64,000 nt of DNA from Venturia oleaginea. Lineage: Eukaryota; Ascomycota; Dothideomycetes; Venturiales; Venturiaceae. The notes beneath the pieces are model-generated. The model was not told where the DNA came from and searched no databases. It saw nothing but the letters and a program-made list of their open reading frames with translations. A program made the position numbers and the translations under genes. Below, piece by piece: positions 54,710-64,000 of this stretch. Each line of letters begins with the position of its first letter. The first letter of the stretch is position 1. The DNA lies in NCBI GenBank assembly GCA_013176395.1, contig JABMLP010000009.1:558001-622000 (forward strand). Reading direction: 5' to 3'.

Positions 54710-57700
54710 TTTTGTGGAAGGTGCTGTCGGAAGATTGGGTGATGCGGGCAATATGGATGAGAACAGAAACAAAACCGTTTGTTATGTTTCAAGACAACAT
54801 GGAGCGAATTATTGGTGCAAGGCTGTGAAATGATTAGAAACAAATGAGGGTACGAATAGGAACAAGTAGATCACGACGTGTGGACGTTTAGAGAAGAGAA
54901 ATAGCTGCGGAATAAGTGACGCAGAGTGAGAGAAGAAGAGGGGAGTATGCACAGATATCAGGCTGCTGTCGGAAAGTCACGCGAGAGATAGAAGAGAGGT
55001 AAGAAAGGTAAGAGATTACAACCGCCCGGCAGTACCCCGAATACTGGTGAAGCGCAAAGCGCAGTTGTTAGTCGCGCTTTTGCAGGTAGGATGGGTCTTC
55101 GGAGCAATCGTACTCGGCATTGTCTTTTTGTCTTTCCGCCTCACAGGGCTACATCGTGTAAGCACTGTCGAACTCGGCATCCTCGCTAGCAGAATTGAAA
55201 TGAGGTCGTCCCGTTGTGACCGTGTCAGTTGTCGTTCGTGTTAAGAGATAAGAGATCGACGAGGCCAAGAGGGCTTTTGGGAGCCGCGGTGGTTGAAGCG
55301 AGACTAGACGAATTGGATAGAACATCTGGCATCTTCGTGTGGGTCTTGGTTGTCTTGTTCCGCGATAGCATAGGCTTTGATGTCTCCATAGTCCATTACT
55401 ATCAAAGTGTGGAGGATATTCCCCGACTTGCAAAAGGGGCTGCAGTCTTCCCGCCGGACCTTTTTAGAAACTTGTCGCCATCAGCATCCGCAACATCCTT
55501 GAACTACGGTAGCCATATCGAGAGAAGTTCCCCAAAGGACCAATGCCAACCAGACCATGTTCAGGCATGTAGGGAGGTTACCGGGAGAGGAAAGCTGTCT
55601 CAGGTACGTCTGTTGTTGTTCTCGCAACTTTTGTTCGCGTAGGCCTAGTCGCAGGTATCGTGCCCTTGATTAGGAGTACTTGGCCAACGAAGATTTTATG
55701 GATTTCATGGGGGTAAATTCCTATTGCAGATGCTTTTGAAGATCGGGAGGAGTGTCTCCATCTGCTTACCATGTGCCATTCCTACCCTTGCACTTTCACT
55801 CGCTGTGCATCAAGAGACGTTGTTACTGTATTGGCTTTCCGAGCGACTCCCAATCGGTGCAGTAACAGCGACATCTTTGATAGACAGCATATGCTATACT
55901 TAACCTTTTAGGAATAGAGTAGGCAGAACATAAGGGTCGAGGTTAAGAGGTTGGAGTGCCGCGAATTGGCAGACTTGAGAGAAGCGGCATGTCGATCTCC
56001 CGCTCTTTTCTGCCGTCAGGTCAGAGTGGGTAAGCAATGCTAAGCCAAAAGCTTCATAATTATCCCTGAACCATCTAGGATTATTTCTTGAAAAACTCCA
56101 TCTGCGGCCTCAACGGCAGAGGACGTTCAGACCCTTTGCTACCATAAGTTGGCCTTCGTTGAGGTCAACGAGAACGATGTTACACTCTGCAAGACGGGAA
56201 TCCATACCATCTTGGGTGTTTGGCACTCGACGCTAGAGCTCTAAGTCTGGATATCCGCTCACCAACATGATAGCACGAGGATGAGGACGATCCGGGGCGA
56301 AGACTAGTCTTGTCCTCTGCACAATTGGCGTTACTCAATCTGATAGTGACGCAGGTTCTCATGTCTTTGGAGATACTGTGAACCGTGTGCGAGGGGTAAA
56401 GAGTTCGTGGTTGAAACACTTCATTTCCTTCCCGTACTGTGTGGGCCTTTGCCGTCATTCTGCTATCGTCGGCATGTGCCAAGCTCCTTGGGGTCGTATT
56501 CGTGAGAAACTGTCGGTGGTTGGGGAACAATTCGTGAGAAAGTCGGTGGTTAAGGAACAAGTTCGGGCGTTTGTCGGACCTGAGAGAAATTGCCAACCAG
56601 ACGCGTGTAATAATACGGCACTCACCGTTATCATCAAAACTTCGAGTTGAATGTCGGGCCAAGAGGCAACTCTCTGCAGCACGAAAAGAGCTTCAGGCTA
56701 GTATGTTTCAGGAATCTGAGTCTGTTATCAGATCCTGACAGCTGGTGCTAAATTCAAATTAAAACCATATCACGAATTTGTTAGGAACGTCTTGATACGA
56801 TGGTATTTGCAAGATGAGTAGTTTCGATTATTCTCGATTGAAATGCCAGGAAGCACGAGCTAAAGTTGAGAATGAGAATGACAATGACAATGATGGCGAC
56901 GACTATGGCTTGCGACCTCGATCTTCGTTGCTCTGATCAAAATTGACAGCGGCACCTTGTCAGCGAACCAGATTTGTACGTGAACTTTTCTGGAGCCCGA
57001 CGTGTATCGAAGCTTGAAAATTGTAGTGGGTGGCCACTTCCCACTGTCTAGGACTCCATTCAACTCGGATCTTTGAAACAATAAACCATTTCGGGGTGAC
57101 AGCATTAAGTAAGCACAGCGAGGTTATGAATTTACTCCCCTCCACGATATACTATCAGAGCAAGAGGTCCTCTGGCTTGACGTCGATGGCGATAAATTCT
57201 AGCACTTGGATTTTGAAAGAGCGCCAGGAATTCATCGATATCGATCACGAGTTAAGATACTTAAAATTCAATAAGACTATTCATTGTTAGCTAGGTTGTT
57301 GGAACGGCACTGTGTTGATGCCCTCACTGTGTAGCTTTGAGAAGAAAAACTTGCAGATACAGAAGAGCTAGGGTTGAGAAGCAGAGAATCGGATTATGGA
57401 AGACGAAGGTAAGCTCTGTCATGCGGGTATTTTTTTTTTCTTGATTCCGCCAGTCTTGTACGGTTTGGTGTTCGTGTACTGCCTCAATCTGGTAGTGCTC
57501 ACATCCAGATCGTTGTTGCTGAATTTCTGGAAGTTTCCAGCAACAAGATCGCCAGAATCTTTGCGACATTGATGACGATTCGCAAGTCTGTTTCTGCTCA
57601 CGACTTGAGATGCTGTTTGCGTGGCAACAACGACGCGCCACGCGATCTGAGATGGACTCGATCCTTCGAACCGGACTTGCCATCTAAGCATACTCTTTGG

Positions 57701-57939
57701 ATCTCGAAGTGCTCACGTTCAGATCGATATCGACAAATTTCTGGAAATCTTCGTCAATCAAACTGGCAGAAATTTTGCGAGCCCGATGACGATTTGAGAG
57801 TATTATCATTTTTTCACGATACTTTGATTCTGGTCACCCGCCTGGCAACTCTTCTTCCTCGATATCCTTAGCAAATAACCTACTCGTCTAATATCCTACC
57901 TACAACATCAGAACCTAATCCTTCACTCGAACAGACAAA
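54710..57939. other. Gene-poor 3.2 kb with a possible decayed membrane gene
   Basis: Plus-strand pieces between 55229 and 55920 look like parts of an integral membrane protein in changing frames (GTSVVVLATFVRVGLVAGIV around 55614, then LPCAIPTLALSLAVHQET and WLSERLPIGAVTATSL around 55760-55910). No splice set joins them. The remainder shows no gene. Repeats near 57515 and 57728 are annotated separately. Confidence 0.35.
57515..57800. repeat. Degenerate short repeats upstream of the coiled-coil gene
   Basis: Two related blocks of about 75 bp (about 57515-57590 and 57728-57805) share AATTTCTGGAA, a GCCAGAATnTTTGCGA-like core and GATGACGATT. Similar fragments recur after the gene (about 59263-59480). 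Confidence 0.6.
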
Positions 57940-59211
57940 ATGAGCGATAACGAACAAGAACTCGCGCGCCCATGCGTATCTGACGGCAAGATTGACCGCG
58001 AGATATGGCGGCCAGAGGACGGTAATGGTGACGATAACCTCAAGACGTACGAATCCACGCAGTACGGCGACAAAGGCCATCCGACTTGGAAGCTATATTG
58101 CGGCGACGCCCCCGAGAAGATCGAAGGCGTTCTAGTCGAGCCACCGAAGAACTGCTACCTCGATGACCGTGCCGCGTACAAAATCTTACACTGGGACGGC
58201 TACACGAAAGCCGAGCGCGGCCGCTTCTGGCGCAATGACTTCAGCAATAAGGGCGATATCCGACCCCATCGGAAGCATCGAGGTCGCCCGGCCTTCCTGT
58301 TAGGTGGCGAGACTGCCAGCCTCCAAGGCGTAGCACGTGTCTACCGCTTCACAGGAGCAATCCATCCTCATGACATCGCCGTCATAAACAAGGAGCTCAA
58401 CAATCAGAAAGACAACAAGGCCCTAGCACGCTTGATGCCTAGCACAACCATCCCGCGAGCCGTATCGCCTGTCCGCCGTGGCGCAGGAGCATCCGCACAA
58501 CTCAAACGCGTCTCGAAGTCCGCCTCACCAAATAACAGTCCCTCTGATTCCATGGAATTCGACCGGGAAAACTCTCCCTTCAGCGCAGAATTGCAGGATC
58601 CCTCATATGTTAACAACTACAAGCGCCCCCGTCTCGAGAACAACATGTGCTCCACTCCCAGCAAGAGCACGTTGAACAACAGCGCCCTCATCGCCGATTT
58701 TAAGAACCAAAATATTGCCTTAACCGAGCGCAACGAAACCGTCAGCGCAAAAGCCCGAGACCTAACACGCGAAAATGGCTATCTCCATACCGAATTAGCC
58801 AGCACAAAGACCCTCTGGACCGCCACAAGCAAAGAACTAGCCACCCTCCGTACTCAATACCTCGAATCCCAGAAAGCTCTCCGAACGCAAGCAACCGGCC
58901 AAATCAACGCCGCAAGTATGCAAGCCACGAAGAACGACATGATAACCTACCGCAACCTAGCAAAACAGCTCTTCGGAAAACTCCAATCTTCAGCCGAGGC
59001 ACTGGAAAAAGGTGAAATCGCAGTCACCGGCGTCAAGAACCTAGCCCAAGAACTCGGAATCACGCTCAAAGAGGAAGTAGAAGTGGCAATCGAGTACGGC
59101 GCCATCCAACGCGACATCAACAGCATCCGCGCACGAATGAAGGCGATCATGGGTGACGAATGGAACCGATTCGAACGAGAGGTCTTTGCCGAGAAAGACG
59201 ATTACGCATGA
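57940..59211 (+). CDS. Unknown protein with N-terminal domain and C-terminal coiled coil
   Basis: Intron-free, 423 residues; ATG in context ACAAAATGAG. Residues 1-150 form a compact, aromatic-rich region (YKILHWDGYTKAERGRFWR, HRKHRGRPAFLLGGE, ARVYRFTGAIHPHDIAVI) that looks like a folded domain I do not recognise. Residues 160-240 are disordered, with SP-rich sequence and a possible nuclear signal (YKRPRLENN). Residues 245-345 form a long heptad-like coiled coil (SALIADFKNQNIALTERN and onward). The end is charged. Such a layout suits a nuclear structural or DNA-associated protein, but that is speculation. It is GC-richer than its flanks and is bracketed by degenerate repeats, which could mean it arrived as a unit. 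Confidence 0.7.
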   Translation: MSDNEQELARPCVSDGKIDREIWRPEDGNGDDNLKTYESTQYGDKGHPTWKLYCGDAPEKIEGVLVEPPKNCYLDDRAAYKILHWDGYTKAERGRFWRNDFSNKGDIRPHRKHRGRPAFLLGGETASLQGVARVYRFTGAIHPHDIAVINKELNNQKDNKALARLMPSTTIPRAVSPVRRGAGASAQLKRVSKSASPNNSPSDSMEFDRENSPFSAELQDPSYVNNYKRPRLENNMCSTPSKSTLNNSALIADFKNQNIALTERNETVSAKARDLTRENGYLHTELASTKTLWTATSKELATLRTQYLESQKALRTQATGQINAASMQATKNDMITYRNLAKQLFGKLQSSAEALEKGEIAVTGVKNLAQELGITLKEEVEVAIEYGAIQRDINSIRARMKAIMGDEWNRFEREVFAEKDDYA

Positions 59212-59719
59212 GGGATGGACGAGCAAGAAAGGTATGAATCAGATTGGTATGTCCAAATTCGAGATCGAATGACCAAAATCGCCAGAATTTTTTTAGTATG
59301 CTAATTCGAAAAGCAGGCGATGAGAAGGGCTGCATGGTACGAAACTTTCTGGTGATTTGAGCCCCAAGGATTGCCAGGATATTGGCAACAGTTCAACGGA
59401 TTTGAACACAGCGAAAACGATTTGAAGGTACGAAAATTCCTGAAGATTTGAAAAAGAACGGTTGCCAGAACTTTAGCTGGGTGGCGTTCTACTTGATGGC
59501 TTTAAAAGGAGTTGGAGATATGGAAGATCCCAGCAGATTGGAAAGGCAATCCTTTCAGGCGGCGTCCATGATTCGATTCATACCAACTGTATATGGCATT
59601 GGTGAACCTGCCCGGCGATGGCAAGGTATCTGGATGATCCTCATGGAAAAGGTCTCTACACATGACCAGGTCCAGAAATGTACCATAGGTCCAAGAGAAA
59701 ACCGCCGGATTACTCACCT
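59212..59719. repeat. Degenerate repeats downstream of the coiled-coil gene
   Basis: Fragments with TTTCTGGTGATTTGA, TTGCCAGGATATTGGCAAC and CGGTTGCCAGAAC at about 59275, 59345-59400 and 59430-59475 resemble the blocks at 57515-57800. They are short and diverged. Confidence 0.45.
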
Positions 59720-60589
59720 CTATCCCCTAAACCTCCTGAAAGCCTCACCAACCTCCCCGCCATTCACAACCATAGCCATTACTTTCTCGTCCGCCTCTAC
59801 CAAATTCGGAAGCATCCTCAATACCTCGTCCACTACTTTTCTAGGTATGACAACAACACCACTCTCCGCAGGATCAATCATAACCAGATCACCAGGTTCT
59901 ATGCTCACGCCACCTACGTAAATTTGAACATCCACCGCCCATGCCTTAGATTCTCCCGCAGCACCAACAATACTCGTGCCTTTTGTCCAGATGGGTACAT
60001 TCAAACCTCGCAACGTATCGAGATCTCGCACACGTCCATCAACAACAATGCCCCTTGCCCCAAGCTTGACCATCCTCTGTGCCATGATACCTCCCACAAC
60101 AGCACAACTTTGTCCGTGAGGCTGCGAGATTATGAGTATGGTGTCCGGAGTGGTCAGATCCGCATACGGGGTTCCAGAAGGTATATTCGAGAAGCCCGTT
60201 GATAAGGATTGGCTGATCGCGGCGAGAGGTGGTACAGCTTCGGGGAAAGAATCAGAGTTCTTGGCTATGAACAGAGCAGTTGAGGCGCGGGCTATGAGTT
60301 TGCGAGGAGCAGCAAGGGTGGGAATTGTGCCGTCCGCTATTGTTGGTGGTGGAGATGGAGAGGAGGGAATTGGTTCTACGGAATCAGTCAGAAGGGCTGA
60401 TCGTGGAAAGAGAGTGACCGGAAGCATACTAATATCAGGGAGGAACCCAGCGCCAGGTACTCCAAGCTTGAGCAAGGCATCTGCGACCTGGTGGGCTTAG
60501 CCTCAATTGGCTTCTAGAAAAGATTCATCTGGCGCACATACATCACAAGCCGAGTACGTTGATAATGCTTCTATCTGTTCTGCAGACAT
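59720..60589 (-). CDS. RraA-like / HMG-CHA aldolase family protein
   Basis: Exons 60542-60589 and 59720-60487 (271 residues). The 54-nt intron (GTATGT...GGCTAAG...CCAG) is phase 0 and rebuilds YSACDVADALLKLGVPGAGF, the N-terminal family motif. The core has GQSCAVVGGIMAQRMVKLGA and GIVVDGRVRDLD (about residues 145-172); the Arg-Asp pair fits the RraA-type active site used by 4-hydroxy-4-methyl-2-oxoglutarate / oxaloacetate aldolases with a divalent metal. VSIEPGDLVMIDPAESGVV follows, also typical. Length is slightly above bacterial RraA because of a Ser/Pro-rich insert (about 55-70). Fungal members are widespread; the actual substrate is usually unknown. It lies about 180 bp downstream of the acyltransferase on the same strand. 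Confidence 0.88.
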
Positions 60590-60772
60590 GGTTTTTTGGC
60601 GCTGAGACTCAGATGAGTGAGTGACTTCGACTTCGATTGTGATTATAAGGCACAGCAGGCTGCCGTGCCAATGGAGGGTTGATAATGCCTCTTCCGATCT
60701 CGCCCGACGCGGGGTCAAGTAAAGCATGTGATTGAATTTCGACAAGGCTGAAAGCCGTTGCGCCCAAGTCGA

Positions 60773-62460
60773 TTAAAGCGCAGGTGCTTCCCATGCCTCT
60801 CTTCGCAGCTTGAGCAGATTCGCCTGTTTATGTGGCAGACAAAGCTCTGTTTGTTTATAGAAACCGACCTCCTGACCATATTTGAGCAGTCTAGAGAACA
60901 AGTTAGTAAAGAAAGCGCAAGCCGGACAAAAGGTTATTCATACTTGTCGTTATCGGCACGAGGCTCCATCATAACAACCTGTGTCCTTTCATCTGCCAGC
61001 CAGCAATAATGGACCAACGCGCTGAGCCATATCTTGACACGGTGTGGACCTCGGAACTCTTCTTCACCGACTAGACAATGAATGCCACGATCCCAATTGC
61101 CGACTTCACCGGGAACGAATTTTGCGACGTTGTCTTCCTTGACCCAGTAGATTTCGAAGTAGCCAAAGGGCTTCCCATCCCAGCAGCCGATGACTGGGAA
61201 GCTGTGTTTACTTCTCAGAGCTGTCTTTAGGAATTCTTCCTGGTGACTTTGTGGGCCATCTTCGTTCCAGAATTTAGATACTCGTGGATTGTTCATCCAT
61301 GTGTGAAGCAAATCGATATCGCAAGATTCAAGATTCATGCTCGCTATCGTCGGAACAACGGTATCCGAAATGGATGCCTTGACAATGCCGACGATGGGAG
61401 CACTGGCTACAGGCCCTTTGTGAAATGAAGGTTTCATAGACGTGGATGCTACGCGAAATGACAGATATTGTCCAACGCTTGGTACGTAACGGGTATAGAA
61501 TGTCTCTCCCTGCCTCGGTGGCTTGGGACGAATTGGGTGTATAGCTCCGTTTGACATGACGAATTGAGGAGGAGGTGGAGGATAGTAGGTCGGCAAATGA
61601 CTTGCTGAGTGAAATGGCCCTGGCAAGATATGAGGATTCAGAACTTGTGTCATGGCATTGGTCCCAGCAGGCATCTCATGATGTCTATCGTCGCCCGCAG
61701 CAACTCTGCTAGGAGAGCTTGGTCTCGAATCGTATGGTGTGCCCGATGGGAAAGGAGAACCAGATTTAGGTGCCATTGTGAACAAGTATATCCTCGCATC
61801 AAGCTGCCAGAAGACCTTCCGACTGACAAACATCTTCTGCCACCCCTCGCCTGCTCTTTCGTCTTGATCCGCGCCGACAGCAGACTCTTCTGTCGCTATC
61901 AATCCCATCCTTTCGAGCTTTGGAAGAATTAACTTGCTCTTGAAAACTCCTTCTCTGTTGATATTTATCCTCCATTGTCCTCTCGGTCTGCCTTCCTCGG
62001 GCGTCTTTGCAGATAGTTTACTGGTGACATGAACATCTGGCTCCGGCTGGTGGAAATACCACCACAAAGTAGCCCACAGCATCATAGCGATCTGTCGCGT
62101 GGGTGAGCTCACGGGCTTGTAATCGTTGTTGTTGGGCTGCGATATGGACGAAATGAAGAGGTGGTCATTATGGAGGGTGGGTCGCTTGAATCGATGCACC
62201 ATGTGCTGCTTTGCCATTGGTACTGGCTTTGGTGTAGAAGATCTCGAGACAGGGTCGGTAGATTCTATATGCTCCGCTGCGCCATTGCGCGGGTCCTCCT
62301 CCTCCTCTTCATCGTCTGCTGAGTTGAGCACCACAGTCCAGCCAGGGGGAAATGGAGCATGGTGTCCACTCAATTCGTTGGACTTGAAATATAGACCGCC
62401 GAACACAGGCGTGACAGTCAAATGCTGTCCGTTTGGAAGATGCAAAATATTCGGAGCCAT
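60773..62460 (-). CDS. Siderophore-type hydroxyornithine acyltransferase (SidF/SidL-like)
   Basis: Exons 60944-62460 and 60773-60890 (544 residues); the 53-nt intron (GTATGA...TACTAAC...TCTAG) is phase 2 and rebuilds EPRADNDKLLKYGQEVGFYK. The C-terminal 200 residues are the GNAT-fold domain shared with IucB and MbtK: LLHTWMNNPRVSKFWNEDG, FPVIGCWDGKPFGYFEIYW, GNWDRGIHCLVGEEEFRGP, HRVKIWLSALVHYCWL. Such enzymes transfer an acyl group (acetyl or anhydromevalonyl) to N5-hydroxyornithine for hydroxamate siderophores. The last residues, EAPAL, are not a clear peroxisome signal, so a cytosolic SidL-like role may be likelier than a peroxisomal SidF-like one; this is weak evidence. The N-terminus (about 1-330) holds a divergent domain and a disordered Pro-rich linker. 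No NRPS or siderophore transporter is in view. Confidence 0.87.
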
Positions 62461-63648
62461 TGTATAGGAGGGGTAAAGATTGATTGCGATGGGAGGTGGA
62501 GAAGATAGCAGAAGTAGGAGCCTCGAATCAAGAGCAGTGGGAACAGCTATAAGAATCTACAACTGCGGTCCTATCATTATGGGGTGATACCGTGCCAGTG
62601 ACAAACCTTTCACACAAACCATTGTTAGCATTATTAGTAGCTCACAAAGCGACGCCGCTGATTCGATGGTTGTTGGTGGCGGCTCTCACCAGGTCAGACC
62701 CCAGCGGTTCTCTCCGCCCCATGTGATGTGAATGATGTCCCCAAATTGTCCGAGGCCGAGGTTCGTTTCTGATCAAGCACTGTGCACCGAAAAATCTCGA
62801 CAAAAATCCAGAGAGAGGAGATTTTGAAGGTCAAACTCTGGCTGATAACGAGGAGCAATTCTTGATGGAGCTGTCAACTGATGAAAAGCTTGGAGCACCA
62901 ATGGGAAAAATCGTATGTGGTAAGGCAGGCAGCTAAAGAATAGACTAGGAGACTCTGCATCTGATCAGAAACTTCTCAGATATCTTGGCCACCTAATCGT
63001 TTTTATGCGTCGAAAAGCGCCAGCTAGATCTATTCCAATTCATGTGCAGCTCTGTTGCTCTACATCTAGATTGCGATATCAATGCACTGTTTACATCTTG
63101 TACCACTGAATATTTCGCACGTACTGACGCATAACTTATGTTAAGAAAGTTGCCCTGTGTACGAGCAGCGGCCAAGAAATTGTCCTGTTGTTTTCATGCA
63201 GCAGTTCAGGCACAACTCTGACAGCAGAAAATTGCAACCCCATCTGGAATGATAGCATCTGGTAGCTTTGTGAAGCTGGCGGGACTCAATGGAATATTGG
63301 CGGGACATAATAAAATAGTATATTTGAGATCTGCAAGAACAAGATATGGAGTGTTCTGACTATCTAGCGATATTTACGTGATCCAAACATGCAGAAGTGG
63401 TCAAGCAATCTGTATCCAGTTGTCATCAACCGACCGTGGAAGACAAATGGTTGAACTACAAAGAAAGGTTGTGTCCCCTCTAGTAAGAGGAAAATTCGTT
63501 GATCGCGGAGGTGCAAGGATATATGTATTCTAGTAGTTTCCTCCCGCTAACGGCTTTATCCGCATGATGTAACGGTTTTGCTAGAGTGACATTGATTATT
63601 GATCAAGCACCAGATACCGACCCCTCACTACCACAACCAACAAGCAAG
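62461..63648. other. Intergenic 1.2 kb, nothing recognised
   Basis: Upstream region of the acyltransferase (minus strand) and of sod2 (plus strand). No gene seen. Three GATA-core sites were not mapped reliably, so iron-regulator (SreA-type) binding cannot be claimed. Confidence 0.4.
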
Positions 63649-64000
63649 ATGGCATCTACTTTCCTACGCACATCTGCTGTCCGTACAGCTCTGCGTGCTG
63701 GCAAGCAAGCTACCTCTGCACGAGCCAGTCTCGCAGGTGTTACTTTCATACGCGGCAAAGCTACTCTCCCAGACCTTCCATGTATGATGATCACCTCTCC
63801 AGTTGAGACAATTCATTGTTATTGATTGATCTGATACTCATTCGTGTCAATCCAGATGACTATGGCGCGCTGGAACCCTCCATCTCTGGCAAGATCATGG
63901 AGCTCCACCACAAGAACCATCACCAAACCTACGTAACCTCCTTCAACAACTTCTCCGAGCAATTTAAAGCCGCCGAATCCAAATCAGACATTGCTTCCCA
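63649..64000 (+). CDS. sod2: Mitochondrial Mn superoxide dismutase, 5' part
   Basis: Exon 1 63649-63781, intron of 74 nt (GTATGA...ATCCAG, phase 1), exon 2 from 63856 to the window edge; the gene is cut off. The first 38 residues are an Arg/Ala/Ser-rich mitochondrial presequence (MASTFLRTSAVRTALRAGK). The mature protein begins KATLPDLPYDYGALEPSISG, with the Tyr codon rebuilt across the intron, followed by KIMELHHKNHHQTYV, which includes the first metal-binding His and the second-shell His/Tyr of Fe/Mn-SODs. It detoxifies superoxide in the matrix. The frame is open further upstream, but the ATG at 63649 (GCAAGATGGC) gives the standard presequence. Confidence 0.93.

Overview
The window is nuclear DNA of a filamentous ascomycete fungus. 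Most protein genes carry one to three short introns (about 46-70 nt, one of 136 nt) with GT donors, CTAAC/CTGAC-like branch sites and AG acceptors. The gene set is typically fungal: a Nse4 subunit of the SMC5/6 complex, Vps34 lipid kinase, an RTA1-family protein, a mitochondrial calcium uniporter, a 14-helix MFS exporter, a siderophore-type hydroxyornithine acyltransferase and a mitochondrial Mn-superoxide dismutase. A Leotiomycete is my best guess from the style of the proteins, but that is inference.

Layout. 1-3.6 kb holds three short membrane-protein loci in a row, the third apparently broken, then an unresolved set of exon-like pieces. 3.6-9.4 kb is a normal gene block: nse4 and vps34 are divergent and share a 430-bp promoter region, followed by an EthD-like alpha/beta-barrel protein. 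9.4-20.8 kb is repeat-rich. It contains a complete, apparently recent Ty3/gypsy chromovirus at 12071-18254 (identical 332-bp LTRs, TATAG target duplication, intact gag and pol) and, beside it, a dead pogo/Fot1-type DNA transposon. 20.8-36.6 kb has an RTA1-type gene, a newly assembled three-exon tetraspan protein, an F-box protein, a conserved disordered protein and a multi-lesion pseudogene. 36.6-43.8 kb is gene-poor, with a 353-bp higher-order repeat, a surface-receptor gene cut by a single stop codon, F-box remnants and a repeat pair differing mostly by transitions. 43.8-49.2 kb holds the calcium uniporter, a Golgi-type glycosyltransferase and a short-chain dehydrogenase. 49.3-51 kb is the strangest part: a near-perfect 0.36-0.4 kb palindrome around a foreign-looking gene, with compact companion ORFs on the same strand. 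52.6-64 kb returns to ordinary genes: MFS exporter, a coiled-coil protein flanked by degenerate repeats, an RraA-like enzyme next to a siderophore acyltransferase, and the start of sod2.

The two observations I would follow first are the retrotransposon's 11-nt complementarity between the putative mRNA 5' end and the primer binding site (Tf1-type self-priming) and the snap-back palindrome at 49337-50117. No CRISPR, rRNA or convincing tRNA genes were seen. All exon joins were worked out by hand from splice motifs and reading frame; no database search was possible.
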